Positions 9,683 through 20,000 of a stretch of DNA of 64,000 bases are shown one piece after another. The position numbers and the translations under genes were made by a program. The notes under the pieces are model-generated. The model was given only the letters and a program-made list of their open reading frames with translations, did not search any database and had not been told where the DNA came from. How positions within the stretch are numbered: the stretch's first letter is position 1; each line of letters begins with the position of its first letter. Source of the stretch: Prevotella sp. (lineage in GTDB: Bacteria > Bacteroidota > Bacteroidia > Bacteroidales > Bacteroidaceae); contig JAFZVV010000011.1 in NCBI GenBank assembly GCA_017617615.1, forward strand, positions 496,001 through 560,000, given 5' to 3'.

Positions 9683-11614
9683 ATGAGAAAATCAAAAAAG
9701 ATCATGATGGTGGCCTTGGCGGCGATGATGACGCTCAACGCCAATGCCCAGCGGCAACTCACCGTACAGGCCAACAAACCGGGGGCAGTGATACAGCCCA
9801 CCATGTATGGCATCTTCTTCGAGGACATCAACTTCGGTGCCGATGGCGGACTCTATGCCGAGATGGTGCAGAACCGCTCGTTTGAGTTCCCCACACGGCT
9901 CATGGGATGGAATGCCTTCGGAAATGTGCAGGTGAGCAACCTAAGGCCTGCCTTCGACCGCAACCCTCACTATGTGGTGCTCGGCGATTCCGGACATATC
10001 GAGAAACGCACCGGACTGGAGAACCGCGGGTTCTTCGGCATGGGATTCAAGAAAGGGATGCGATACGACTTCTCCGTATATGCCCGGCTCCATGAGGCAG
10101 GAAACAAACCCGCACGCATCCGCGTGGAACTGGTGAACGCCAACAACAACATCATCACCCGGCAGCGCATCAACATCGACAGCAGGGAATGGAAGAAATA
10201 CACCGCCTCGCTCACGTCGAACGTCACCGAGCCGAAAGGACTCATGCGTATCTTCCTCGAGACAGCGGAAGGAGTTGACCTCGACCATGTGTCGCTCTTC
10301 CCCTCCGACAACTGGAACGGACTGCGTGCCGACCTGGTGAAAGACCTCGCCGACCTGCATCCGGGCATCTTCCGCTTCCCCGGCGGATGTATCGTGGAAG
10401 GTACCGACCTCGAGACACGCTACCAGTGGAAAAACTCCGTGGGACAGGTGGAGAACCGACCCCTCAACGAGAACCGTTGGAACTATACCTTCGCCCATCG
10501 CATGTACCCCAACTATTTCCAGACCTATGGATTGGGATTCTATGAGTTCTTCATCCTCTCCGAGGAAATCGGGGCAGAGCCATTGCCCGTGGTGAGTTGC
10601 GGACTGGCATGCCAGTTCCAGAACAAGACCGACGATGCCCATGTGGCTGTCGATGACCTGCAGCCCTTTATCGACGATGCCCTCGACCTGATCGAGTTCG
10701 CCAATGGCTCCACCGACACGAAATGGGGAAAACTCCGTGCCGACATGGGGCATCCCGCTCCCTTCAACCTCAAGCAGATTGGTGTGGGCAACGAGCAGTG
10801 GGGTGAACTCTATCCGCCAAGGCTGGAGAAATTCGTGAAGGCCATCCGTGCCAAATATCCCAATATCAAGGTCTGCGGCACCAGCGGACCATCGGCCGAC
10901 GGGGCAGACTTCGACTATGGATGGAAGGAGATGAAACGGTTGAAGGTAGACCTCGTCGACGAGCATTACTACAAACCCCCACAGTGGTTCTTCGACAATG
11001 CCGGACGTTACGACAACTACGACCGCAAGGGGCCGAAAGTGTTTGCCGGCGAGTATGCCGCACATGGCAAGGGTGAGTACAACAACTGGGAGGCTGCCCT
11101 CTCCGAAGCCGCTTTCATGACCGGACTCGAGCGCAATGCCGACGTGGTGTGGCAAGCCACCTACGCACCCCTCTTCGCCCATGTGGAGGGATGGCAGTGG
11201 AAGCCCGACCTCATCTGGTTCGACAACCTCGCTACCGCACGCTCCGCCAACTGGTATGTGCAGATGCTCTATGGCACCTATAAAGGCACCAACGTGCTGC
11301 GGCTCACCGAAGACGGACAGCCCGTGGAAGGCAAGGACGGACTGTATGCCAGTGCCGTTTACGACAAGGATGCCCGGAAACGTTACGTGAAAGTGGTCAA
11401 CGCGCTCGGCAATGACCAGAACGTGGCGATTACCTGCAAGGGTGTCAAGACCATAGGAAAGGTGGAGAGCGTGATGCTCAAGGGCGAGATGGGCATGCAG
11501 AACCTTGTGGGGAAACCCGAGATGATCAAGCCCATCAAAGGTTCCCTCGATGCCAAAGGCAATACCATCACGGTCACCATCCCGGCAAGGAGCTTCGTCG
11601 TGCTGAGCTTCTAA
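9683..11614 (+). CDS. GH51 alpha-L-arabinofuranosidase, exported
   Basis: The protein has 643 residues. A signal peptide ends at ANAQ. Residues 30-200 form an N-terminal carbohydrate-binding-like region, and the catalytic barrel holds acid/base Glu371 in GVGNEQWGE and nucleophile Glu457 in FAGEYAAHG. It cleaves alpha-L-arabinofuranosyl side chains from arabinan, arabinogalactan or arabinoxylan. With GH127 (beta-linked arabinofuranose), GH2 and GH105, the cluster covers both anomers of arabinofuranose and galactose. It has its own promoter and an operator-like site, so its control may differ from the four genes before it. Confidence 0.92.
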   Translation: MRKSKKIMMVALAAMMTLNANAQRQLTVQANKPGAVIQPTMYGIFFEDINFGADGGLYAEMVQNRSFEFPTRLMGWNAFGNVQVSNLRPAFDRNPHYVVLGDSGHIEKRTGLENRGFFGMGFKKGMRYDFSVYARLHEAGNKPARIRVELVNANNNIITRQRINIDSREWKKYTASLTSNVTEPKGLMRIFLETAEGVDLDHVSLFPSDNWNGLRADLVKDLADLHPGIFRFPGGCIVEGTDLETRYQWKNSVGQVENRPLNENRWNYTFAHRMYPNYFQTYGLGFYEFFILSEEIGAEPLPVVSCGLACQFQNKTDDAHVAVDDLQPFIDDALDLIEFANGSTDTKWGKLRADMGHPAPFNLKQIGVGNEQWGELYPPRLEKFVKAIRAKYPNIKVCGTSGPSADGADFDYGWKEMKRLKVDLVDEHYYKPPQWFFDNAGRYDNYDRKGPKVFAGEYAAHGKGEYNNWEAALSEAAFMTGLERNADVVWQATYAPLFAHVEGWQWKPDLIWFDNLATARSANWYVQMLYGTYKGTNVLRLTEDGQPVEGKDGLYASAVYDKDARKRYVKVVNALGNDQNVAITCKGVKTIGKVESVMLKGEMGMQNLVGKPEMIKPIKGSLDAKGNTITVTIPARSFVVLSF

Positions 11615-11634
11615 GCCCGTATGTCATAACCCAT

Positions 11635-11672
11635 AACGGCCTCTCCATTTTCCAGGAGAGGCCGTTTTGTTC
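11635..11672 (+). terminator. Intrinsic terminator after GH51
   Basis: AACGGCCTCTCC pairs with GGAGAGGCCGTT across an 8-base loop, followed by TTGTT. It ends the glycoside hydrolase region. Confidence 0.8.
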
Positions 11673-11754
11673 ATGATGGGCAGGTCTTTTCCGGATTCTC
11701 TGGACTATAAACATAATTTAACACTGAAACTCATTTTTAATGCATGTTTATAAC

Positions 11755-11762
11755 TATTTTTG
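11755..11762 (+). promoter_or_regulatory. Promoter -7 element for the tlpA-DUF6029-omp28 operon
   Basis: TATTTTTG matches TAnnTTTG, 27 bases before the ATG at 11790. The longer reading frame starting with TTG at 11760 would begin inside this element, which supports the later start. Confidence 0.6.
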
Positions 11763-11789
11763 CATGTCAATGATAATATTTGTTTGATT

Positions 11790-12278
11790 ATGAAAAATAT
11801 TCTGCTTATACTTACCGTCGCTTTGTTCGGGGTCGTTGGCCAAGCCAATGCCCAGTTGCCCGCCATCACGCTCAAGACCATGGAGGGAAAGACCGTGCGT
11901 ACCGACACCCTCTCCAACAATGGCAAGCCTTTCATTATCGATTTCTTCGCCACCTGGTGCAAACCATGCAACCGCGAGCTCGATGCCATCAACGAGGTCT
12001 ATGAGGACTGGCAAGAGGAGACAGGCGTGAAGATCTATGCCATCTCCGTAGACCAGGCCCATAATATAAATAAGGTAAAGCCGCTGGTTGACAATCACGG
12101 ATGGACCTATGACGTTATCCTCGACACCAATATGGAATTCCAGAAAGCACTGGGCATACAGATGATACCCTATGTGCTCATCGTCGACGGAACGGGGAAA
12201 ATCGTCTACCGCCACAACGGTTATACCGAGGGTGCCGAACAGGAGTTGATAGAGAAAGTACGCGAACTGGTGCAATAG
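11790..12278 (+). CDS. TlpA/ResA-like thioredoxin-fold protein, exported
   Basis: The protein has 162 residues: a signal peptide (MKNILLILTVALFGVVGQANAQ), then a compact thioredoxin fold with the active site WCKPC (Cys57, Cys60) and the cis-Pro region IPYVLIVDG. Such proteins reduce or exchange disulfides in the periplasm. The next gene starts 2 bases after its stop, and the third follows 5 bases later, so the three form one operon. The two downstream Omp28-like proteins also carry CxxC pairs, which suggests a shared envelope thiol pathway (inference). Confidence 0.88.
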   Translation: MKNILLILTVALFGVVGQANAQLPAITLKTMEGKTVRTDTLSNNGKPFIIDFFATWCKPCNRELDAINEVYEDWQEETGVKIYAISVDQAHNINKVKPLVDNHGWTYDVILDTNMEFQKALGIQMIPYVLIVDGTGKIVYRHNGYTEGAEQELIEKVRELVQ

Positions 12279-12279
12279 G

Positions 12280-13920
12280 ATGATGAGAAGACCTGCAATA
12301 CTCCTCGTTGCCGCATTGCTGCCCCTGTCGCTGTCTGCGCAAAACGAGAACAACGACAAGGTGACCTTCACGGGCAGCATACAGAGCGACGTGCTCTTCC
12401 CACAGGAAGACACCAAGATTGGAGCCGAGAAATACGACGAGTGGGCGCTCACCAACTCGTATGCCGACCTGCACATGATGAGCAAGAACGTGGACGTGGG
12501 TGCCCGCGTGGAATTCATGCGCTTCCCCCTGCCGGGATTTGAGAACGATTTCAAGGGATGGGGACTGGCGAATATCTACGCGAAGATGCACACCGAAAAA
12601 CTTGAAATCACGCTCGGAAACTTCTATGAGCAGTTCGGTAGCGGTTTCATCCTCCGGACATACGAGGAAAGAAGCCTGGGCATCGACAACTCGTTGCTTG
12701 GCGCCCGTGTCATGGCCAAACCCCTGAAAGGCGTCACCGTGAAGGCGCTCACGGGATACCAGCGCCGCTACTGGAGTTACAACGACGCGCTCATTTCGGG
12801 AGGCGACGTGGAACTCAGCATCGACCAGTGGTCGAAAGCCATGCAAGACAATGGCACTTTCCTTACCCTCGGCGCGTCGGCTGTCAACAAGCATGAGCGC
12901 ACGGAAGACTTCTTTGTAGATGCCACGCACAAACTCAACCTGCCCGAGAACGTGAATGCCTTCGATGTGAGGGCACGCGTGCAGAAAGGCAACGTGAGCC
13001 TGCTGGCAGAATATGCCCAGAAATCGCAAGACCCTTCGTTCGACAACCAATATACCTACGGCAAGGGTACCGTGGCGATGCTCTCGGCATCGTATTCGAA
13101 GCGGGGTATGAGCTTGTTGCTGCAAGCCAAGCGAAGCGAGAACATGGCGTTTCGTTCACGGCGTTCGATGAATGGCACCTCGTCGTTCCTCAACCACCTG
13201 CCGGCATTCACCCTCGACCATACCTACGCGCTCGCCGCGCTCTATCCCTACGCCACGCAGACCGAGGGAGAATGGGCTTATCAGGCCGAACTGGGATATA
13301 CCTTCAAACGCAAGACCTTCCTGGGTGGGAAATACGGCACCAACGTGAAGGTGAACTTTTCGCATGTACATGGAATCGACAGCCATATGCCTGAAGGGGA
13401 ACTGATTGGTTCCGACGGCCCTGGTTCCGCATTCTGGAAATGGGGGAAAGGCATGTACTACCAGGATTTGAATGTACAGATTGACAAGCGTATCACCAAG
13501 GACTTCAAGGTGAACCTGATGTACATGAACCAGTTCTACAACAAGACCGTGGTGGAAGGTGAGGGGGGTATGATACACTCCAACATCTTCGTGGCCGACG
13601 GGAAATACAAGTTCAACAACAAACTCACGCTGCGCGGTGAACTGCAATACCTCACCACGGGAGAGGATGAGGGCGACTGGGCGTTCGCTCTCCTTGAGCT
13701 TTCGGTACTGCCACACCTGATGTTTACCGTTTCCGATATGTACAACTGCGGCGAGACCGACCTGCACTACTATCAGGGACTCGTGACCTACAACATCGGG
13801 TCGCACCGCATCCAGGCTGGCTACGGCCGTACCCGTGCAGGATACAACTGTTCGGGTGGCGTGTGTCGCTATGTGCCGGCAAGCAAGGGCTTCACCGTTT
13901 CGTATAACTACAATTTCTAA
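12280..13920 (+). CDS. DUF6029-like outer-membrane beta-barrel protein
   Basis: The protein has 546 residues with a signal peptide (MMRRPAILLVAALLPLSLSAQ). The rest is rich in alternating beta strands and ends in a Phe (VSYNYNF), typical of an outer-membrane barrel. A Cys pair lies near the end (YNCSGGVCRY) and another Cys at MYNCGE. I associate it with DUF6029, a Bacteroidales family of unknown role that I recall next to thioredoxin and Omp28 genes. It is translationally tight with the TlpA gene before it and the lipoprotein after it. Its function is unknown; a role in outer-membrane thiol chemistry or cargo handling is only inferred from context. Confidence 0.7.
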   Translation: MMRRPAILLVAALLPLSLSAQNENNDKVTFTGSIQSDVLFPQEDTKIGAEKYDEWALTNSYADLHMMSKNVDVGARVEFMRFPLPGFENDFKGWGLANIYAKMHTEKLEITLGNFYEQFGSGFILRTYEERSLGIDNSLLGARVMAKPLKGVTVKALTGYQRRYWSYNDALISGGDVELSIDQWSKAMQDNGTFLTLGASAVNKHERTEDFFVDATHKLNLPENVNAFDVRARVQKGNVSLLAEYAQKSQDPSFDNQYTYGKGTVAMLSASYSKRGMSLLLQAKRSENMAFRSRRSMNGTSSFLNHLPAFTLDHTYALAALYPYATQTEGEWAYQAELGYTFKRKTFLGGKYGTNVKVNFSHVHGIDSHMPEGELIGSDGPGSAFWKWGKGMYYQDLNVQIDKRITKDFKVNLMYMNQFYNKTVVEGEGGMIHSNIFVADGKYKFNNKLTLRGELQYLTTGEDEGDWAFALLELSVLPHLMFTVSDMYNCGETDLHYYQGLVTYNIGSHRIQAGYGRTRAGYNCSGGVCRYVPASKGFTVSYNYNF

Positions 13921-13925
13921 ACACG

Positions 13926-14723
13926 ATGAAAACACTCCGACTCATATACCTCCTGCCCTTGATGATGATTGCAGCCTTGATGGCTTGCGACCATATCGAT
14001 GAAGACGAACGGCTCATCTATGTGAAACCGGTGTCGGTGGGACGCAGGGTGCTCATAGAAGACTTCACCGGACAACGCTGCGTGAACTGTCCCAATGCCA
14101 CGGACGAGATAGAGAAACTCATGGCGCAGTATGGCGACGACAATGTCATCGCCGTGGGCATTCACAGCGGACCATTCGCCAAGTCGGTGAAGGGTGTGCC
14201 CTATTCGCTCTATACCGAGACGGGCGACGAATACTTCAACTACTGGAAGGTGGAATCACAGCCCAAGGGCGTCATCGACCGCAAGGGAACGAGCGACTAT
14301 ACCTCGTGGGCCACTTTCGTGCGTGATGAGTTGTCGAAAACGGCGTCACTCGAGCTCTCCGTCTTTTCCGACTATTCGGCAGGGCAGCATGAGGCCAGCA
14401 TCATGGTGAGCACGATGGGTACCGACGGCAATACTTCGGGGCATTTGCAGGTGTGGCTCATCGAGAGCGGCATCACGGCATTTCAATACATGCCCGATGG
14501 CAGCACCAACCGCGAGTATGTGCACAACCACGTGTTCCGCAAGGCGGTGAACGGCACCTGGGGAACGGATTTCTCCATCAAGGAGGGCGAGATAAAGCAA
14601 GACGAATTCAACTGTACCATCGACGAGGGATGGGTGCCCGAGAACATGGAAGTGGTGGCGTTCGTCTACAACGACGGAGGGGTGTGTCAGGTCGCCAAAT
14701 GCCAATTGGAAACCACCAACTAA
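13926..14723 (+). CDS. Omp28-like lipoprotein with thioredoxin-type CxxC
   Basis: The protein has 265 residues. The signal ends in the lipobox ALMAC (lipid-attached Cys21). An Omp28/thioredoxin-like domain begins at EDFTGQRCVNC (Cys52, Cys55) and contains the HSGPF and PKGVIDR segments seen in Omp28 proteins. Omp28 was first described as a Porphyromonas gingivalis outer-membrane protein; the CxxC suggests redox activity, but none is proven here. It is the third gene of the tlpA operon, 5 bases after the DUF6029-like gene. Confidence 0.83.
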   Translation: MKTLRLIYLLPLMMIAALMACDHIDEDERLIYVKPVSVGRRVLIEDFTGQRCVNCPNATDEIEKLMAQYGDDNVIAVGIHSGPFAKSVKGVPYSLYTETGDEYFNYWKVESQPKGVIDRKGTSDYTSWATFVRDELSKTASLELSVFSDYSAGQHEASIMVSTMGTDGNTSGHLQVWLIESGITAFQYMPDGSTNREYVHNHVFRKAVNGTWGTDFSIKEGEIKQDEFNCTIDEGWVPENMEVVAFVYNDGGVCQVAKCQLETTN

Positions 14724-14820
14724 AGGCGATTACATCACATGATTGTGGTATTTTTGAGGAAATGGCCTGAAAAGTATGCAAAAAGTCGGAAAAATTGTGC
14801 GAAAAAAGAACTTTTTCGCT

Positions 14821-14828
14821 TAATTTTG
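14821..14828 (+). promoter_or_regulatory. Promoter -7 element for the Omp28-like secreted protein
   Basis: TAATTTTG matches TAnnTTTG, 31 bases before the ATG at 14860. Confidence 0.6.
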
Positions 14829-14859
14829 CATCTAAAATAAATAATTAAATAGTTTGCTT

Positions 14860-16662
14860 ATGAAAAAATTTTTACTTTCTGCTTTGATGACCGCTGTCTG
14901 CGGCATGGCTATGGCTGCCAACATCGCCGTGGGCTATTGTGATGGCCAGATTGCATCGAGCAGCAGTTACAGCGTGAAGGGTAAGGGACAAGTGAGTTCG
15001 GCTGTGTGCATCTCGCCCGACCTGCTCGCCAGGTTTGTGGGCAACGAGATCCGTGGCGTGAATGCCGGACTCGTGAGCGTGAAATACTGCGACTCCCTCG
15101 TCGTGTGGGTGCGTGAGTCGCTCGACGGCGAGAATCTCGCACAAGGGATAATCAAGCGTGGAGGTGAGCAGCTGCCGGTGGCAGGATGGAATGCCGTGCT
15201 ACTCAACAATGGTGTGTCCATCGAAGAAGGCAAATCCTACTATATCGGCTATGATTACTTTCAGCGCTATAACGACGCCACCGTGTCGGTCGTCGGACCG
15301 TCGATGGCAGAGACGACTTATCTCAAAAGAGGTGCCGCAGCATCGTGGGAAGACATCAGCGCAGCTGGCGTGGGCAGCATCGAGGCCCTCGTGGGTGGTG
15401 ACAACATGCCACAGGTCGACGTGTCGCTCACCGAGGCCATCGGCGTGCAGGCAGCTCCCGGCGTGCTCAGCATCAACACCACTATCGTGAACCGTGGACA
15501 GGTAGACCTCACCGACTACGACCTTACCTTCTCGGCCGAGGGCTACAACTATGTCTACACGGCCACAACACTGGTGGCCAGTGGCAAGACGGGTGTCGTG
15601 ACATCGCTGCTCTACGATGTGCCCGAAGGCGTGGGATTCGAGAAACCCCTCACCGTGACTCTTACCCGTGTGGCTGGCGGCGAGGATGAGACACCCGACG
15701 ACAACAGCGTGGGCGTGGGCGTGAAGGTGCAGCGCAGCGTGGTGGTGGAGGAGTTCACAGGCACGGGTTGCGGATGGTGCCCCCGCGGACTCGTCGGCAT
15801 GGACCTGATGCACGAGACTTTCGGACTCAACTTCGTGGGCATTGCCATCCACCAGTACAACAGCTCCGACCCGATGTACCCCACCCGTTACAAGAACATC
15901 GGTCTCAATGCCGCACCTTCCTGTCTTATCGACCGTAGCTTTGAGTGTGATCCGTATTATGGCACAACCAGTGCCGACAGGCATGTCCTCGTCGATTTCG
16001 AGGAGGAAATGAATAAGGGCGCACTCGTGAGCGTGAGCGTAGAGGCCACATGGGACAACCCCGACGAACCCAATGGAGTGAAGGGCACCATCAAAGTGAC
16101 TCCACAGGCCAGTATCAATGGCGCGAAACTCGGCATCGTGCTCCTCGCCGACAGCCTCCGTGGCACGTCAAGCGCATGGCAGCAGTCGAATTACTATAAC
16201 CAGTACAGCGCAAGCCAGTTGGGGCAGGACCTCGGACAGTTTGGCTCTGGAGGTGTCAATGGCGGCTCCAAGTTCTACTGGGACTTCAACGACGTGGTCA
16301 TCAACACCTATTATCAGGGTGGACAGTATGAGATGAGTCTTGGAAACCTGGCCAAAGGAGATGTGCAGACCGTGGAATTCGAACTGGCATTCCCCACCAA
16401 GGCCGAACTGCGCAATGCGCTGAAGCTCAACTGTATCGCCGCCGCTGCCTTCGTGCTCGACAATAACGGCAAGGTGCTCAATGCCGGCAAATACTATGTG
16501 CCGGAAAGCACAGGCATACGCGACATCAACAGGACCGCCGACAACAACCTTCGCGAAGTGGCACGCTACACCCTTGACGGGCGCATGGTCACCACACCAC
16601 AGCGGGGTGTCAACATCGTCAGGCTCTCTGATGGTTCTACGGTCAAGGTGTTTGTGAGATAA
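14860..16662 (+). CDS. Omp28-like secreted protein with CxxC and T9SS-like tail
   Basis: The protein has 600 residues. After a signal peptide (ending AMAAN) comes a beta-rich N-terminal part of about 200 residues, a beta-sandwich linker, then an Omp28-type thioredoxin domain whose active site GTGCGWCPRG has Cys304 and Cys307. The last 35 residues (RYTLDGRMV, then a short beta hairpin ending VKVFVR) resemble type A T9SS sorting tails. It may be a surface-exposed relative of the lipoprotein encoded just upstream. The frame extends to a TTG at 14854; the ATG at 14860 starts a standard signal. Confidence 0.78.
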   Translation: MKKFLLSALMTAVCGMAMAANIAVGYCDGQIASSSSYSVKGKGQVSSAVCISPDLLARFVGNEIRGVNAGLVSVKYCDSLVVWVRESLDGENLAQGIIKRGGEQLPVAGWNAVLLNNGVSIEEGKSYYIGYDYFQRYNDATVSVVGPSMAETTYLKRGAAASWEDISAAGVGSIEALVGGDNMPQVDVSLTEAIGVQAAPGVLSINTTIVNRGQVDLTDYDLTFSAEGYNYVYTATTLVASGKTGVVTSLLYDVPEGVGFEKPLTVTLTRVAGGEDETPDDNSVGVGVKVQRSVVVEEFTGTGCGWCPRGLVGMDLMHETFGLNFVGIAIHQYNSSDPMYPTRYKNIGLNAAPSCLIDRSFECDPYYGTTSADRHVLVDFEEEMNKGALVSVSVEATWDNPDEPNGVKGTIKVTPQASINGAKLGIVLLADSLRGTSSAWQQSNYYNQYSASQLGQDLGQFGSGGVNGGSKFYWDFNDVVINTYYQGGQYEMSLGNLAKGDVQTVEFELAFPTKAELRNALKLNCIAAAAFVLDNNGKVLNAGKYYVPESTGIRDINRTADNNLREVARYTLDGRMVTTPQRGVNIVRLSDGSTVKVFVR

Positions 16663-16677
16663 CCTTCATATTTCGTT

Positions 16678-16707
16678 CGGCTGCCCATCACGAACGGTGG
16701 GCAGCCG
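16678..16707 (+). terminator. Hairpin terminator after the Omp28-like gene
   Basis: CGGCTGCCCA pairs perfectly with TGGGCAGCCG across a 10-base loop. It is followed by AATTTAAAT rather than a clean T run. Confidence 0.7.
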
Positions 16708-16862
16708 AATTTAAATGTCAAGACTATTCATTGCTTACTGTTTGCTTGTCGTCGTGTTTGCTTTGTCAGACATGACATTTGTAAAGAATGGGAAAGAATT
16801 ACAAAAATTAAGTTTTTTTCTATTTTTTATTACCACAATTGGCCGTTTTCATAAAAATTGAT

Positions 16863-16870
16863 TATATTTG
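16863..16870 (+). promoter_or_regulatory. Promoter -7 element for the adhesin-like gene
   Basis: TATATTTG matches TAnnTTTG, about 130 bases before the ATG at 17001. It lies inside the longer reading frame, supporting the ATG at 17001. Confidence 0.55.
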
Positions 16871-17000
16871 CACCCTAAAGTGGCATAGGAAAACTGCACT
16901 CAGTACGACAATCAGGCTTGATGTTGCATTATCCACAAATCGTCTATTGAAAACTTCTAATCATTTTATATCTATTAATGTTTCACTAAAAAGGTTTGAT

Positions 17001-20000
17001 ATGAGTAAGAGAATTACATCTATCACTATGGGATTGCTGGCCATGATGCTCATGCTGGCTACCCCATCCTTTGCCCAGGTAGGCGCCAAGCCTATGAAGG
17101 CAAAGAAAATGACAGCCTTTGAACAGGCCGTCAAGAAAGCGGAATTCTACAAACAGCATCCCGCTCTCGCCAAAGCCCCTCAAGCCAGACAAAAGGACAA
17201 ATCGGCTATGGCGTTAACCAACGTGAGCCAGCTTAGGGTAAAGCAAGACGTTGGCGCACTCAAGGCAGGCGATGGCACAGACCTGCTCGGTAGCTTGGTT
17301 TATGGTAATGTTGATACTGGATTGTACACCTTCCAGGCTACCTCCTCGCCATCACTCCTTTCCTATGTCGAAGACCCCTATTTGACAATTAACGGTGGTG
17401 GTGCCCTGATTGACGGCAAATTGTATTTTGCCTCTTATGAGAGTTTCTGGGGCATCTGGATCTTCACTTACCACTATGTCTACGACCTCGCTTCCAACAC
17501 TTGGCTGGTAGAGGAGGACGACGACTCCGACCTTTCTCTCATTGCCACTGCCGTGGCTTATGATGAGTCAACAAAGTTGGCTTATGGTATGTTCTATGAT
17601 GAATATGCAGAGAACCTGCAGTTCTGCTCCATGGACTATACCACATGGACCAAGACCGTTATTGGTGACGGCACGCTTGAGCATGGTTTCGAATATATTT
17701 GCTTCGCTTCCGATGGAAAGGGCAATATCTTTGGTTGTACAACCTCGGGTGATATCTACAAGATTGATGTCAAGACCTCGCAAGAGACCCTGTTCGTTTC
17801 TACTGGATTCCCTGTAGACGCTTACGTACAGGCTGCTACCATCAGCAACAAGACCAACAACTTGTACTGGACATTCATCTTGGCCGATGATACATCAGGT
17901 ATCATGCAGGTTGACCTCAACACCGGAGAAAACGAGGTTGTCGGATACTTCTCTGAGCCCGCTGAATTCGGATTCCTTACCTCAATGTCTGATATGTATG
18001 CTGATGGTGCTCCCGGAAAGGCCGTCAACCTGAAGGCATATGTAGAGAACGATGCACCCAACGACGTGAAGGTGTCGTTCAGTCTGCCTACGTTGGCATA
18101 CGACGGTGTGACCGAACTCACTGGTGTGCTCGAATACACGATTTTCGTGAACGACGAGGTTTATCTCAAGGGTTCCGGACAGCCAGGCGCTGCCATCATC
18201 CGCAATATCCCGGGCGTGAACACCGGCAAGACCGTCATCAAGGTCATCGTTACCAATGCCGTTGGCAGCAGTCCCGCCGCAGTAACGCAGTTGTGGGCTG
18301 GCCCCGACTCACCTAAGTCTCCAGAGCCAGCAACACTGGCTGTCGACGAAACTGGCAAGGCCACTGTCACTTGGACAGCCGTGAATCTCGAAGGTGCTCA
18401 CGGAGGTTATGTCGATACCGACAACGTGACCTACAAGGTGGTGCGCTATCCTGAGAATGTAGTTGTTGCAGAGGCCACTACTGGCACATCGCTCACCGAG
18501 GTCATCGACGTGACCAACCTGAGGATGGTGTCTTATGGCATCATCGCCGTGAATAGCGGCGCTGAGAGCGAAGAGGCAAAGACCAATGCCGTGAAGGTGG
18601 GCTCAAGCTACATCACACCTGCCGGCGACGACTTCTCGGATGAGAGTTCGTTCGACCTCTATACCATCGTGGACGCCAATGAAGACGGTGCTACCTGGAT
18701 CATGTACAATGGCGTTCCTTCGGCTAAGTATCATTCAACCAACGATGCCGACGACTGGCTCATCACTTCTCCCGTCAAGCTCGAGGCTGGAAAACTCTAT
18801 ATCCTCAACTGCGAGGTTGGTCCTTATAGCACATCCTATGTGCCTGAGCGCCTCGAAATCGCTCTCGGACAAGGTGTAGAGCCTGCTGCACTGAGCAAGC
18901 AGATTCTTGATCCTACCGATGTGTATGACAGGGTGAAACTGGCTCCGACATTCTCTGTTGAGGCCGACGGTGACTACAACATCGGCTTCCACTGCATCAG
19001 TGATGCCGACATGTGGTACCTGCAGCTCTACAACTGGTCTGTCAGTGCTCCTATCGATCTGGCTGCTCCCGACAAACCATTCAATGCCTCTATTGTTCCT
19101 ATGCAACCGGGTGCTTACAATGCACAGATTCAGTTCAATGCACCGCTTACAGCCATCAATGGTGAGAACCTCACTGGCAACCTGACCATCAAGGTCACCA
19201 GCGAAGACTTCGAGGACATCATCCTCACTGATGTGGAACCCGGTTCGATGAATACCATTCCTGTATCGTATGAGAAGGGTGGCATCCACTCCGTCACCAT
19301 TACCCCGAGCAACGACAAGGGCGAGGGCCTGTCTGTCACCGCTTCACGGTTCATCGGTAAGGATGCTCCTAAGGATGTGGAGAACATCGAGGGATACGAC
19401 AACTTCAACGGCACCGCTACCTTCACTTGGGATAGACTCGACGACGAGGGTGTGAACGGTGGTTATGTTGACCCATTGGATGTCACATATAAAATCTATG
19501 GTGTCACTGCCGACGGCTATCTCGGTGACTTGCTCGCTGAGACGACAGATTGCAGCTACGTGCTTGCTTCCGATGCACTCGACAATGGTCCTATGGGCCT
19601 GGTTCAGCTCGTGGTTCAGGCTGTCACTGCAGAGGGTGAGAGCAACTACTCTGTTGGCGTTGTCGTAGGTGGTACACCCGACCCGATACCTTACAGCGAG
19701 ACCTTCCCGGCAAACAGTATCGACAACTATTGGTGGGTTTCCACTCCGAAGGGTAACGGCTGGAGTCTCTCCGGCGACGATTCCGACGGTAGTGGCGGAT
19801 GCGCTGGCTTCATGTCACAGTCTGATGATTGCGACGCTTATATCTGCACGGGTAAGATTTCCGTGAAGGGTGCCGTGAATCCGAAGCTGTTCTTCGATTG
19901 GATTGCCCTCCCGCAGATGGATATGAAGGTACGCGTGCTTGCTGACCGTCAGGACGGAAACGAGCCTGTTGAACTGAAGGTGATCGACTGCAAGGAAGTA

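Larger units (their letters stand above)
16663..17000. other. Intergenic region with terminator and promoter
   Basis: This 338-base gap contains a strong hairpin at 16678-16707, an AT-rich middle with an 8-bp inverted pair AAATGTCA/TGACATTT (16713-16720 and 16773-16780), and a promoter element at 16863-16870. The leader from that promoter to the ATG at 17001 is about 120 bases, long for this window, and could hold regulatory structure. I see no gene in it. Confidence 0.7.
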
